Source: Calothrix sp. FI2-JRJ7
GTDB taxonomy: Bacteria > Cyanobacteriota > Cyanobacteriia > Cyanobacteriales > Nostocaceae
Direction of reading: 5' to 3'
Length of the DNA: 64,000 nt
Assembly: GCA_019359675.1 (NCBI GenBank)
Contig: JAHHGX010000004.1
Span: 1-64,000, forward strand
The notes beneath the pieces are model-generated. The model was given only the letters and a program-made list of their open reading frames with translations, had not been told where the DNA came from and searched no databases. Below, piece after piece: positions 35,920 through 44,866 of the stretch. The first letter of the stretch is position 1, and every line of letters starts with the position of its first letter. The translations under genes and the position numbers were made by a program.

Positions 35920-36264
35920 CTATTTTTGCTTATCTACGCAGCGTCGATAAAAACTACTTAATGTCGATATAGTAATACCACATTCAATAGACATATCTTT
36001 CCAGGATTGTTTTGCCAACCTGGCTCATCTAAAGATTTTAGTTTGTTTTTGTTATGGCGCCTGATAGCATCTTTAAAACGTTTATCCAAGATATAATTAG
36101 CCCAAGCAAGAACTTTGCCTTGTTCAGGCTTATAATTTTCAATTTTGCGAGAAATATAAAGCCATGTTTCTTGCAATACTTCAGTATATACATCATTGGG
36201 ATAGTTATATCTGCCTCGACAAAATAATTTCTCAGATTGTTGGATGCTAGATATAAGAAACCAT
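35920..36264 (-). pseudogene. Sigma-70-like factor, interrupted and frameshifted
   Basis: YPNDVYTEVLQETWLYISRK and VLAWANYILDKRFKDAIRR belong to a cyanobacterial sigma-70-like family (region 2). After DEPGWQNN near 36,005 the frame must shift by one base to continue with WKDMSIECGITISTLSSFYRR, the C-terminal helix-turn-helix, which ends at 35,920. The 5' side is cut off by a GTAGAGA palindrome at 36,265. The gene thus has both a frameshift and a lost start. Confidence 0.75.
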
Positions 36265-36294
36265 TGTAGAGACGTTACATGTAACGTCTCTACA
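36265..36294. repeat. GTAGAGA-family palindrome
   Basis: Perfect 30-nt palindrome with left arm TGTAGAGACGTTACA. It sits at the 5' break of the sigma-like pseudogene, and its inner arm matches the copy at 2,434. Confidence 0.92.
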
Positions 36295-36410
36295 TACGTT
36301 AACCGAGCAGTATTGCAACAGGTGCCAGCTTCGAGGGTGTATGAAAGCGTAAACAAATAAAAACAATTTCAAAAGAAGAGTGTACCAGATACAACCAATT
36401 CACACAATTT

Positions 36411-36953
36411 TTATTGAATTAATTGAACTAGTTTAGGACTTACGCTGCATAAACGATTTAATAAATCATCAGCTACACTACCAAGAGGTTTAGTTTTATC
36501 AAGCAAACGTTCGTTGCTAGTTTTTTCTTGACGTGGTGCGTTTAGAATTTGCTCAATAGCAAAACTAATAGCCTCACGATTATTAGGATTAGTTCTGATA
36601 TATAGTAAATCTTTTATATCGCTTGGAATTTCATAGCCTTCAGGAACTATTACAAGTACTTGTTTACCTAAAGCCGAAGCGCAACCTAACTCAAAAAGTA
36701 CATTAGCGCTTGAAGTTGCTGTACCTAAAATACCTATTACTAAATCTGAACGATTAATACCATCTATAATTTTATCGGTAATTTTAACGGTGCCAGGAGC
36801 AAATCGAGCGGGGTCTAGAAGATGAATATCATTTTCCTGTAGTGCTTCTAACAACCCTGACAAATCTGTACCAGCAGGAACTGATAAAAAGCATCTCAAT
36901 TGTCTAGTTTGAGTTGGCGCCATCAAATCTCCAGACGTAAGTGGTGTTCTCAT
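36411..36953 (-). CDS. TIR-like / nucleoside-deoxyribosyltransferase-fold protein
   Basis: A 180-residue protein whose core reads CFLSVPAGTDLSGLLEALQE, then IIDGINRSDLVIGILGTATSS and VLFELGCASALGKQVLVIVPEG. This is the pattern of TIR-like domains (PF10137 group) with the catalytic-type Glu in FELG. Such domains often serve as NAD-degrading effectors in phage defence. The last ten residues (CSVSPKLVQLIQ region) are coded by an IS/MITE-type end GCGTAAGTCCTAAA, so the original C-terminus may be lost. Start is either Met1 or Met11. Confidence 0.6.
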   Translation of the reverse strand: MRTPLTSGDLMAPTQTRQLRCFLSVPAGTDLSGLLEALQENDIHLLDPARFAPGTVKITDKIIDGINRSDLVIGILGTATSSANVLFELGCASALGKQVLVIVPEGYEIPSDIKDLLYIRTNPNNREAISFAIEQILNAPRQEKTSNERLLDKTKPLGSVADDLLNRLCSVSPKLVQLIQ

Positions 36954-37052
36954 CGCACGGAATTGAAGTTGTAAAGCACTTACCGATTATTATGACATGC
37001 TTTACTATCGGCTGATTTAATGCACAGGCTTTCTATGCCTGTGCCACATGAG

Positions 37053-37253
37053 TTAATCATCGAATAAGGTCATTAATGCGTTGAAGTTGCGGTTTTTATC
37101 TAATTCGTCTAATTGCTGCTTTAGAGTTTCGGCGACAAGACGCATGTTAGAGTGGCGCGCTATTTCAAGCTGTGTTGTTTTGATTTCAATTTGGCGCCGT
37201 AAGCTTTCGTCTGTCTCCACTGAGTTTACATCTACACAATCTTGAGTAATCAT
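37053..37253 (-). CDS. Small coiled-coil protein (66 aa), unknown
   Basis: ATG at 37,253 with AGGA seven bases upstream. The sequence (ESLRRQIEIKTTQLEIARH...ETLKQQLDELDKNRNF) is predicted to form one long helix or coiled coil with an acidic C-terminus FDD. I do not know the family; similar short proteins are found in cyanobacteria. It is preceded and followed by repeats. Confidence 0.55.
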   Translation of the reverse strand: MITQDCVDVNSVETDESLRRQIEIKTTQLEIARHSNMRLVAETLKQQLDELDKNRNFNALMTLFDD

Positions 37254-37327
37254 GAAAAATCCTACATTGAATAATTTATACTCTGGTTGATTTAACTGAT
37301 TATTTTCTCACTAAAAGTAGATATTTT

Positions 37328-37396
37328 GGCAACGGATAAAGCGGATGTAACGGATGATTAGCGATTATATCCGTTACATCCGTTACATCCGTTGCC
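37328..37396. repeat. GGCAACGGAT palindromic repeat
   Basis: GGCAACGGAT at the left pairs with ATCCGTTGCC at the right, with several GATGTAACG/CGTTACATC units between. Partial copies occur at 11,089, 44,352 and 62,037. All lie at gene ends. Confidence 0.8.
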
Positions 37397-37399
37397 AGG

Positions 37400-37963
37400 T
37401 CAATCTTCTGTATCAGCAGGTTTTACGGTTTTTGGATATATGTCATTATTTATTTTTTTCTTATCGTAGCGATTTACCCAACCTACTGATTCTTCGTATA
37501 TATCGTCACTTGGGTAAATTTCCTCTTTCTGGCGCCGATTTTCTTGTTGATACTCCCAGTCGCGTAATGGCTGTCGCTCTGGAGTTCTACGCGAAGCTTT
37601 TGGACGTGTGAAGGTTTTCCAGGCTGTTTTGATGCCAGTCAAAAGACTACGAGTGCCTACTTGTACATTTTGCGCTTGTTTTCGGGCGCCTTCAAGACTT
37701 TGGTCAACTTGCTTGACGACTTGACCGGCACTTTTAACACCTTCGCTAACGTCGTCGGTTAAGTCGGTAATTTCTAAACCTGTGGTGCGAATAGCATCGA
37801 GAGTAGGGGGTAGTTCTCGCGACAGCGTATCAAATAATTTTTCCGCACTACGAGCAGCACGCGCTAATTCTTGCAATGCTGGAATAGCGGCAACTAATAC
37901 GGCAGCTAAACTAGCAGCGACTAAAAGAAGAGATAAACCTAGCCAAAACAAAGGTTCTGCCAC
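37400..37963 (-). CDS. DUF948-type membrane protein
   Basis: A 187-residue protein with an N-terminal transmembrane helix (PLFWLGLSLLLVAASLAAVLVAAIPAL) and a long amphipathic region (LPPTLDAIRTTGLEITDLTDDVSEGVKSAG) typical of DUF948. The C-terminus is charged and Arg-rich. DUF948 and YtxH proteins are usually neighbours, as here. The pair is linked to general stress in Bacillus. It is the last gene of a three-gene leftward set. Confidence 0.82.
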   Translation of the reverse strand: MAEPLFWLGLSLLLVAASLAAVLVAAIPALQELARAARSAEKLFDTLSRELPPTLDAIRTTGLEITDLTDDVSEGVKSAGQVVKQVDQSLEGARKQAQNVQVGTRSLLTGIKTAWKTFTRPKASRRTPERQPLRDWEYQQENRRQKEEIYPSDDIYEESVGWVNRYDKKKINNDIYPKTVKPADTED

Positions 37964-37990
37964 GATGATATAATTACCAAATATAATTAT

Positions 37991-38338
37991 CTAGTTATCT
38001 AACTGCTGGTTCATTGTATCTGAGTCAAGGTCTTGATCTCTCTGTCTAATGGCATTTGCTTCTCTAAAACTGGCATCAATACCTGCTGCTAAAGCTTCTT
38101 TTAATCGTACTAATGTATCATCCCAGTTTCGCAAAGCGCTACTCGATATGCGATCAGCTTGAATTTGAACGCTGGTGGATAAGTCTTCTGCTAATTCTGG
38201 TAAAGCATCAGCAGATTTTTTCAATAGTTGACGAGTTTGTTTACCAGTACGTGGTGCCACGAGTAAACCAGTTAAGGCGCCAATTGTAGCTCCTAGCATT
38301 AAACCACCAAAAAACTTTCCAGAACCTTTATTAGACAT
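37991..38338 (-). CDS. YtxH-domain protein
   Basis: I start at the ATG at 38,338 (MSNKGSGKFFGG) because a strong GGGGAGAGGAAG site lies just upstream; the frame reaches 38,428 but that part is not typical. The glycine-rich membrane hairpin GGLMLGATIGALTGLLVAPRTGKQTR is the YtxH signature, followed by a helical tail. It sits 27 bp upstream of the DUF948 gene and is likely co-transcribed. Confidence 0.85.
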   Translation of the reverse strand: MSNKGSGKFFGGLMLGATIGALTGLLVAPRTGKQTRQLLKKSADALPELAEDLSTSVQIQADRISSSALRNWDDTLVRLKEALAAGIDASFREANAIRQRDQDLDSDTMNQQLDN

Positions 38339-38436
38339 TTTATGCTTCCTCTCCCCTTTTAACCATTCTATGCGCCAAAGAACCTCATCTGGCATTAAAA
38401 AGAAATAATCATCAAAAAATTTAACCAAAAGTTAAA

Positions 38437-38733
38437 TTATTGACCACGACGGCGCCAGAATCGTGAGACTATGAGCAGTATACTTAATGCCTGAGTGGAT
38501 TTTTGAAACTGTGATTCTAAACCTTGGTTCCGTTGACGTAAATTTTTAATGACTGTCTGTCGAGCGTAAAGAAAGTTAGGAAGAGTCGAAAGAACTGCGT
38601 GAGAATTACGCGAAGCTGCATTGAAAGCATTCTTCAAATTCGTAAACGACCGCTTTAACAACCAAACTCTCCAAGCTACATACAGCAATATTACGGAAAT
38701 CAGAATATTTATAGTTACTACAACTGTAATCAT
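38437..38733 (-). CDS. Small membrane protein (98 aa) upstream of YtxH
   Basis: One N-terminal transmembrane helix (about 5-24, VVTINILISVILLYVAWRVW) and a basic helical body ending in RFWRRRGQ. The family is unknown to me, but its position 98 bp before the YtxH and DUF948 genes on the same strand suggests one operon. It may be a third membrane component of that set. Confidence 0.65.
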   Translation of the reverse strand: MITVVVTINILISVILLYVAWRVWLLKRSFTNLKNAFNAASRNSHAVLSTLPNFLYARQTVIKNLRQRNQGLESQFQKSTQALSILLIVSRFWRRRGQ

Positions 38734-39373
38734 CTTTCAATAAAGACCCATATAGTTACATTTTACAATACTGATTAAGACCAGCTTTACAATTCCTTAA
38801 ACGAACTTATACATAAATATGCCTAGAAGTATTATAAAGAAATCATAAACTATTAATGATAAATAACGGTTTACACGTAAATATTTACGATTTGGGCTTC
38901 ATTTCGACTTGCTGAATACGGGAGTCTCTGTATTATAAACTACATAAATGCTTTTTGAGACGAAATTATAAAGATTGTAAAATTGTGTTTTTTTAATAAA
39001 GCGCAAGTATAAAACCTTGCATAGTCGAAACCAAGATGTAAGTATTAGGGCGTTTGATATTTTAATTAAGTGGAAAAAAGAAAAAGGTTAAAAGTCCGAG
39101 TGTGATTTACGTCTCAGTCAAGACAAACAACGTATATTTTAAAACTTTAACAAAATAAATATACATAGACTGTTTTGTTAAAGTTTAACTTCTGCTGTAG
39201 AGCATGAAATTACAGTTTTCCCTCAGCGTATAGGCGAGCTTCTTTTGCAGAAGTTCGCTTTTTTCTTGATTTTCTGTATCTTTCCAATCACTAGTATCTC
39301 TAAAATGAATATGAAATGTATAGTGCTTGCAAGACTTTATCTGGAATATACCAGACAATCTCAAGGTATGTAA
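38734..39373. other. Long intergenic region, possible plus-strand small RNA
   Basis: About 640 bp, AT-rich, without a credible gene. The right part ends in a clear plus-strand terminator (39,234-39,264) that belongs to no visible upstream coding gene. CTTTAACAAAATA and TGTTAAAGTTTAA (39,145-39,190) can pair. A small RNA of about 100-150 nt ending at 39,264 would explain this. Confidence 0.4.
39234..39264 (+). terminator. Rho-independent terminator
   Basis: GCGAGCTTCT pairs with AGAAGTTCGC (one G-U pair) across a 5-nt loop and is followed by six T. No plus-strand gene precedes it, so it probably ends a small RNA. Confidence 0.8.
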
Positions 39374-39562
39374 TTTTTTTATGTTGACCTTAGTGGCGCT
39401 AATTTAAGTGGTGCAGACATGCAGGGTGCAGACCTTCAAGGAACTGATATGCGAGGCGCCAAATATATGACCCCAATTCAAGTGCGAGCAGCAAACAATT
39501 GGAATAAAGCTATGTATAGTAAAGAGTTTCGCGCGTTGGTAGATAGCGGAGCATGGGAATAA
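39374..39562 (+). pseudogene. C-terminal fragment of a pentapeptide-repeat protein
   Basis: The frame reads VDLSGANLSGADMQGADLQG, about five A(D/N)LxG units, then YMTPIQVRAANNWNKAMYSKEFRA, the usual closing segment of cyanobacterial pentapeptide proteins. It stops at 39,562. A TAA lies directly upstream in frame, and no start codon is available, so only the 3' end survives. Confidence 0.75.
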
Positions 39563-39618
39563 ATATATTGTAGGGTTGGATATTGTGGGGTGGGCTTTCT
39601 CTTGCCCTGCCCCCACAT

Positions 39619-40251
39619 TTAATTAGGTTTATCTAAACAAGGCGCCGCAAAAGTTTTACTATTACATCGGTTCATTGCTTTCTCTACACCTTGTTTTACA
39701 GAAAGTTCCACAATTTCAACGACAAAATCAAGAACATCCGTCATTAACTGGTTTTCAGAAGCGTTAAACTTACCTAAAACGTGAGAAATCGTTTTAGTAT
39801 CCTCAACTTGTTCATTTTTTGGTCTACCAATACCAATACGCAAGCGAGGAAAATTATCTGTACCCAAATGCGCGATAGCACTTTTCATGCCATTATGCCC
39901 ACCAGCAGACCCCGATAACCGTAATCGAGTTTTGCCCAATGGCAAATCCATATCATCATAAATAATCAGTACTGATTCTGGATTCAATTTATACCAGTTC
40001 AAAACAGCTTGGATAGACTGACCAGAACGATTCATATACGTAAGCGGCTTTAATAAACGAATTTTATCGCCACCAATTGAGCCTTCACCGTATTCTCCCT
40101 GAAACTTTTTATTTTCTGATACAGATATTTTCAGAGTTCGACACAAAGCATCAATCGCAGCAAAGCCTATATTATGCCGCGTCTGGTCATACTTTGGTTC
40201 CGGATTACCCAAACCAACAACTAATTGAGGAATTACTATAGTTTTGTCCAT
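39619..40251 (-). CDS. pth: Peptidyl-tRNA hydrolase
   Basis: Essential enzyme that frees tRNA from peptidyl-tRNA dropped by ribosomes. VGLGNPEPKYDQTRHNIGF gives Asn16 and the catalytic His26; IIYDDMDLPLGK holds the catalytic Asp near 99, and SAGGHNGMKS and RLRIGIGRP are classical. The 210 residues are normal length with a short C-terminal extension. tatA lies upstream on the same strand about 180 bp away, a common cyanobacterial neighbourhood. Confidence 0.97.
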   Translation of the reverse strand: MDKTIVIPQLVVGLGNPEPKYDQTRHNIGFAAIDALCRTLKISVSENKKFQGEYGEGSIGGDKIRLLKPLTYMNRSGQSIQAVLNWYKLNPESVLIIYDDMDLPLGKTRLRLSGSAGGHNGMKSAIAHLGTDNFPRLRIGIGRPKNEQVEDTKTISHVLGKFNASENQLMTDVLDFVVEIVELSVKQGVEKAMNRCNSKTFAAPCLDKPN

Positions 40252-40429
40252 AAAAAGTCAAATAATCGAAGAATCAAATAAGGGGAAGTTATATTACCTG
40301 TACTACATTGTAAATTCTTCCCCGCATTATTAGGTGGTAATTTTTTGGAGTAATTCGTCATAAAGACAAACTTCCGGAATTATTAGAATTGCTCCTAATA
40401 ACCCCGTTTTCCCGTTACGCCAGAATAAT

Positions 40430-40678
40430 TTAAACTTCTTCTTTCTGTGTTGCTTCAAGTTGCTTAGGTTCAATTTCCGCTTTCGTCTGTACAGCTTCCT
40501 GTAGCTGCGTCGCTTCCTTTTGAAACTCGTCTTGGAAATCACGTGACGCATCTTGGAAACCACGAATAGCTTTACCCATACTGCGTCCAATTTCAGGTAA
40601 CTTCTTAGGACCAAACACTAAAAGCGCTACTACCATAATTACAGCCATTTCTGGCAAACCAATACCAAAAAAATTCAT
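40430..40678 (-). CDS. tatA: Twin-arginine translocase subunit TatA/TatE
   Basis: Pore-forming subunit of the Tat pathway, 82 residues. The N-terminal helix MNFFGIGLPEMAVIMVVALL is followed by the FGPKKLPEIGRSMGKAIRGFQ amphipathic helix, the TatA hallmark, and an acidic tail. It would act in thylakoid and plasma membranes to export folded proteins. It has a GGAG site near the ATG and lies upstream of pth. Confidence 0.95.
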   Translation of the reverse strand: MNFFGIGLPEMAVIMVVALLVFGPKKLPEIGRSMGKAIRGFQDASRDFQDEFQKEATQLQEAVQTKAEIEPKQLEATQKEEV

Positions 40679-40710
40679 ACTCCTTCTCCCGTCTACCTGA
40701 GCATATATAT

Positions 40711-40780
40711 TGTAGGGTGCGTGACCCTATAATAACCTTGCTTCCATCATTAAAATCTAGTAGCGTCACGCACCCTACGA
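40711..40780. repeat. GGTGCGT-family palindrome
   Basis: GTAGGGTGCGTGA and CGTCACGCACCCTAC flank an AT-rich centre between psbH and tatA. Confidence 0.85.
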
Positions 40781-40815
40781 CGAGCAGGCGCCCTGCAAGC
40801 AAAGACACAATATCA

Positions 40816-40840
40816 TAAAAAAACCCGGCAAACACCGGGT
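40816..40840 (-). terminator. psbH rho-independent terminator
   Basis: On the minus strand ACCCGG pairs with CCGGGT around TGTTTG, followed by a run of T. It lies 30 bp after the psbH stop codon. Confidence 0.88.
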
Positions 40841-40870
40841 CTGAATAACTTAAAGTAATTGCGATTAAAA

Positions 40871-41074
40871 TTACTTGCCGACAGTGCGCCAGTCAACCAT
40901 CACATCTTGAATAACGATGGATTTGTTATAAAGTTGCAGGATAATCAGCAAGAAAACGAAAAAGAGTCCCATAAAAACAGCCATAAGGGGAGTGGTTCCC
41001 CAACCTGGAGCAACTTTACCGTATTCAGAATTTAAAGGTCTGAGGATATCTCCCAATCGTGTCCGTTGTGCCAT
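40871..41074 (-). CDS. psbH: Photosystem II protein PsbH
   Basis: Single-pass PSII subunit of 67 residues that stabilises the reaction centre and CP47. [20 protein letters not shown] is the stromal N-terminus, followed by the helix [20 protein letters not shown] and the lumenal VDWRTVGK. psbN is divergent next door, the standard arrangement. A strong terminator follows. Confidence 0.98.
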   Translation of the reverse strand: MAQRTRLGDILRPLNSEYGKVAPGWGTTPLMAVFMGLFFVFLLIILQLYNKSIVIQDVMVDWRTVGK

Positions 41075-41425
41075 AATTCACCGTTAATATTATTTGCTAA
41101 ACCCAATATTTATCTTTTTTTGAGTCTCCCACGGAAAAACCCCGCAGAATAATCTGGGTTAAACTCGCCTTTTCAGACTTAGTTTTATTGTTCCATAAAA
41201 TACAAACAAATATTACATTGCTTCTACTTTAAGTTTTTCAGGAACCTCAAATGCCTAATATGACACGAACCGCAATTACTTTAACCAAAACAATTAGGTT
41301 ATTTTTTGACGGTAGAAAAAGCATAGTAAGCATTTTTATGCAAGATAAGCCCAAAGCGGCTATGCTTTTAACTTATCTTTTTGTAATATTTTATAATAAT
41401 AGCACTCATAATTCACCCCAAATAT
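41075..41425. other. psbH-psbN divergent intergenic region
   Basis: About 350 bp that must hold the promoters of both photosystem genes. The part from 41,140 to 41,160 has a CCCCGCAGAATAATCTGGG hairpin. A plus-strand frame at 41,251-41,448 lacks any family feature and overlaps psbN, so I do not call it. Confidence 0.5.
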
Positions 41426-41584
41426 ATGGATTTTGCAACATCTCTTAGCAATTTAGAACCAGCAACGGTAATGATAATAGCGGTCAGTGCTATAGTCGTC
41501 GCCATTACTGGAGCATCAATTTACACTTCTTTCGGTCCTCCATCGAAGCAACTCACTGACCCATTCGACGACCACGAAGATTAG
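41426..41584 (+). CDS. psbN: PsbN
   Basis: Short assembly factor for photosystem II reaction centres. The 52-residue frame begins MDFATSLSNLEPATV, has one helix (VMIIAVSAIVVAITGASIY) and ends with TSFGPPSKQLTDPFDDHED, the conserved PsbN C-terminus. It is about nine residues longer at the N-terminus than the usual 43. It was too short to be called automatically but is unambiguous by position and sequence. Confidence 0.95.
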   Translation: MDFATSLSNLEPATVMIIAVSAIVVAITGASIYTSFGPPSKQLTDPFDDHED

Positions 41585-41610
41585 TGTGAAAAGTTTTGGC
41601 AGGGAAAAAG

Positions 41611-42279
41611 TTAAAGGAGGTTACTTGCCTTTTGTCTTTTTCCCCTCTTTAATAAAACGGCGCCTATCAAGCCAGCGGAAACTAAAGTGTAAGTAGGCGT
41701 ATATTCTGGAACTTGCCGTGTGGGTGTCTGTATGTCAAATTTGAGTATAGCCACACCTGGCACACCTTCAGGAGGAATATTAGATGGGTCAAATGCGTCT
41801 TGCTGAGTAAAAGTGATTTTACCAGTAGCATTTTCAAATACACCTGTTCCACCGAAGATGGTAATAGTACCAGCACCTTGAATATTGCCTGTGGCCAAAT
41901 TAACTTCAGCGCTATCGTCAGCTTTGCCGAATAATTCGTTGGCGCCACCAAAGTATCTGTCAGAGAAAGATGGAAGAGTGCTTGGCAGACCGATTGCAGT
42001 AGGTTCGGAGTTAAAATTATACCTAACTATGGGAAAATTGCTTGCATCTTCACGACCATAAGTATTACTAAGGAAAGAATCTAAGCCAAAGGCAGCAGGA
42101 GAAGAACTTTTACCTGTAATAGTTGCTCTGGCAAATCCTGGTTGAAAGGGAACAATTTGAGTTAAGGTGTTATATTGAATCTCAAAATTTTTAGTTGTTT
42201 GTGCTTGTGCGCGTAAATTGGTGCCAAAAACCGCTATAGCGACTGTAGGAATTAGCCATGCAATACTTTTTCTTACCAT
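41611..42279 (-). CDS. PEP-CTERM-like exported surface protein
   Basis: I start at the ATG at 42,279 (MVRKSIAWLIP), giving a clean signal peptide ending LRAQAQ. The middle is beta-rich and Gly/Thr-rich without a catalytic motif. The C-terminus has VPEYTPTYTLVSAGLIGAVLLKRGKRQ: a PEP-type motif, one membrane helix and a basic tail, as in exosortase-sorted proteins. It is probably an extracellular polysaccharide-associated protein. Confidence 0.78.
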   Translation of the reverse strand: MVRKSIAWLIPTVAIAVFGTNLRAQAQTTKNFEIQYNTLTQIVPFQPGFARATITGKSSSPAAFGLDSFLSNTYGREDASNFPIVRYNFNSEPTAIGLPSTLPSFSDRYFGGANELFGKADDSAEVNLATGNIQGAGTITIFGGTGVFENATGKITFTQQDAFDPSNIPPEGVPGVAILKFDIQTPTRQVPEYTPTYTLVSAGLIGAVLLKRGKRQKASNLL

Positions 42280-42493
42280 AGTCTTTCTCAGTAAATCCTC
42301 TGTATGTATAAAAAACAGCATGTGTAATTTACATATTAGGGGGAAAATAATATGTCTTATATAAATCTAATGTAAGAGAATGTAAAGAAACCTAGAAATT
42401 TAGGCATTTTTGACCGATTTTTATTTTTAAGTGATTATAGGTAAAGTTTAAGGTGTCAGTATTTTTGTCAAGTAAAATTAATATAATGCTCAT

Positions 42494-44350
42494 ATGAGCA
42501 TCACCAACACACTACCCAAATCTACTCGTCGTCGTGAAACAGACTGGCGACTGTTTTTACGGTTGGCGCCATACGCGCGTCGGCATTTCAAGCTATTAAC
42601 AGTATCGATGTTATTGCTAGTGCCAATAGCAATAGGCAACGCAGCACAACCCTTATTAATAGGGCAAGCAATTTCATTAATTCGTAACGAACCGAGTACG
42701 TATGCGTTTTTTAAACGGGGTACGTTAATGGAAGGGTTACAAATCATCGAAGGTGCATTTTTAGTAACAGTACTTATTCAGTTGTTATTAAGAGGCTTTC
42801 AGGGATATCTGGTTCAGAAAGTTGGACAGAATATTACAGCAGAAATACGTCAAGACTTATTTCATCACGTCACATCTTTAGCTGTAAGGTACTTTGACCG
42901 TACACCTGTAGGGAAATTGATTACTCGGTTAACAAGCGATGTTGAAGCACTAGGAGATGTATTTTCAACAGGCGCCATAGGTATACTAGCAGATGCACTT
43001 TCAATGCTAGTAATAGCTAGCTTTATGTTTACGGTTCAGTGGCAGCTAGCATTGATGTTAATTTTGACACTAATACCAATTGGAGCGTTAATTATTTATT
43101 TTCAGCAACAGTTTCGTAAAGCTAATTATAAAGCAAGGGAAGAACTATCTGTACTGAACTCGCAGCTACAAGAAAATATCACAGGTATAAATGTTGTCCA
43201 GCTATTTAGACGCGAGAAATTTAACGCGAAATTATATCGACAGTCAAATAATAGTTATGTAAAAGAAGTAGACCGAACAATATTTTTTGATTCATCAGTA
43301 TCAGCGACGCTCGAATGGATTTCATTAATAGCTATTTCTGGGGTACTGTGGCTAGGAGGATGGTTACTACTCAAACAGCAGTTAACGTTTGCTATTCTCT
43401 CGACGTTTATTTTGTACGCACAAAGACTATTTGACCCATTACAGCAATTTGCCGAAAAGTTTACAGTTATTCAGGCAGGGTTTACAGCAATAGAGCGAGT
43501 CAGTGATATTTTAGATGAGCCAATAGAAATACGCGATAAAGGTTCAAGACATTTATCAGGGTTTGAATTTGGCTATATTGACGAAATCGTTAATAATGAT
43601 GAACATCAAGTTACAGCTAAACGTGGAGAAATAAGATTTGAGCATGTATGGTTTGCATACAAAGATAATGATTATGTAATTAAAGACCTGGACTTTGTAA
43701 TTCAGCCAGGTGAGAAAATAGCATTAGTTGGACCAACAGGCGCCGGGAAAAGTACGATAATAAGATTACTGTGTCGTCTTTACGAACCAACACAAGGGCG
43801 AATATTAATCGATGGTATCGACATCCGTGACGTACCGCAAGCCGAACTGCGACGATACATGGCAGTAATATTGCAAGACGGGTTTATATTTGCGGGAGAC
43901 GTAAAAGGAAACATATCCTTGGGTGACGGATACACAATAGAAGAAGTGCAACGAGCAGCAGAAAAAACCAACGTCGCAGAATTTATCGAACAACTACCGC
44001 AAAACTACCACACACAATTACGAGAAAGAGGAACAAACCTTTCTAGTGGGCAAAAGCAGCTTTTAGCATTCGCACGTGCTGCGATACGTGACCCCCAAGT
44101 ATTAGTATTAGACGAAGCAACAGCAAGCTTGGATGTAGGTACAGAAGCATTAGTTCAAAAAGCATTAGATGAATTATTAATTGAACGTACTGCTATAATT
44201 ATCGCCCACCGTTTATCTACCATACGTAATGTAGATAGAATTTTTGTATTGAAGCGTGGTGAGCTTATTGAACAAGGTAGTCATGAACAGTTGATAGAGC
44301 AAGGAGGGTTATATGCGACTCTGCACAACTTACAAATGTTGGGGAGCTAA
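42494..44350 (+). CDS. ABC exporter (MsbA-like fused permease-ATPase)
   Basis: A 618-residue half-transporter that would dimerise and export a lipid or hydrophobic compound. The membrane domain (about 20-330) has six helices. The ATPase domain has Walker A GPTGAGKST near 413-421, signature LSSGQKQLLAF, Walker B VLVLDEATAS and the switch His in IIAHRLST. An insertion of about 30 residues (GFEFGYIDEIVNNDE) precedes the nucleotide-binding domain. The substrate is unknown; no neighbour helps. Confidence 0.93.
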   Translation: MSITNTLPKSTRRRETDWRLFLRLAPYARRHFKLLTVSMLLLVPIAIGNAAQPLLIGQAISLIRNEPSTYAFFKRGTLMEGLQIIEGAFLVTVLIQLLLRGFQGYLVQKVGQNITAEIRQDLFHHVTSLAVRYFDRTPVGKLITRLTSDVEALGDVFSTGAIGILADALSMLVIASFMFTVQWQLALMLILTLIPIGALIIYFQQQFRKANYKAREELSVLNSQLQENITGINVVQLFRREKFNAKLYRQSNNSYVKEVDRTIFFDSSVSATLEWISLIAISGVLWLGGWLLLKQQLTFAILSTFILYAQRLFDPLQQFAEKFTVIQAGFTAIERVSDILDEPIEIRDKGSRHLSGFEFGYIDEIVNNDEHQVTAKRGEIRFEHVWFAYKDNDYVIKDLDFVIQPGEKIALVGPTGAGKSTIIRLLCRLYEPTQGRILIDGIDIRDVPQAELRRYMAVILQDGFIFAGDVKGNISLGDGYTIEEVQRAAEKTNVAEFIEQLPQNYHTQLRERGTNLSSGQKQLLAFARAAIRDPQVLVLDEATASLDVGTEALVQKALDELLIERTAIIIAHRLSTIRNVDRIFVLKRGELIEQGSHEQLIEQGGLYATLHNLQMLGS

Positions 44351-44641
44351 CTGGCAACGGATATAACGGATGTAACGGATGAGTTATGAGTGTGCGGTAG
44401 GCATCCTGCCTGCCCATATTATTGTCATACCAAAAAATGAAGCATCTCGTGTCATGCTGAGGTACGTAAACGCAGTTTTCCCGCAGGGTCGCATCTCGTG
44501 TCATGCTGAGGTACCTTGATAAGGGGAAAAAAGATAATCTTACAAAGTAAAAATAAGTCTTTGGATAGATTTATAGATATGAGGATTTATAAATACTGAT
44601 TAAGTAGCTTTAAAAAGCTAATTAGATAAAACAAATAAATT
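44351..44641. other. Intergenic region with several repeats
   Basis: It contains a partial GGCAACGGAT repeat (44,352-44,381) and a TAGGCATCCTGCCTGCC element. A 24-bp direct repeat begins GCATCTCGTGTCATGCTGAG at 44,442 and again at 44,492. No gene is visible. Confidence 0.6.
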
Positions 44642-44866
44642 ATGCTTACTCGAGTTTGGTCAAAAGTAATCGTTGAAACTTCGGCGGCAATAACAATTAA
44701 CGCTCAGGTTACTGAACAAATTAAAGTACTAATCGCGCATAGAAAGCTACAGTTAGATGATGCTTTGCCTACTGTTACTCAATTAGCTAAACATTTAGGT
44801 GTAAATCATAACACGGTTGCAGCTGTTTCACGTTTATCTGCAATTAAACTGATTACAGCTACTTAA
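44642..44866 (+). pseudogene. GntR-type regulator, DNA-binding half only
   Basis: INAQVTEQIKVLIAHRKLQ and LPTVTQLAKHLGVNHNTVAAV form a winged helix-turn-helix of the GntR family. The frame stops soon after (SAIKLITAT) with no effector domain, and the N-terminal 18 residues look non-native. Full-length relatives have 120 or more residues. It may be a remnant or an unusually short DNA-binding protein. Confidence 0.6.

Noticed and set aside
41251-41448. 65-codon plus-strand frame between psbH and psbN
   Set aside because: It overlaps psbN out of frame and has no family features or ribosome-binding site.
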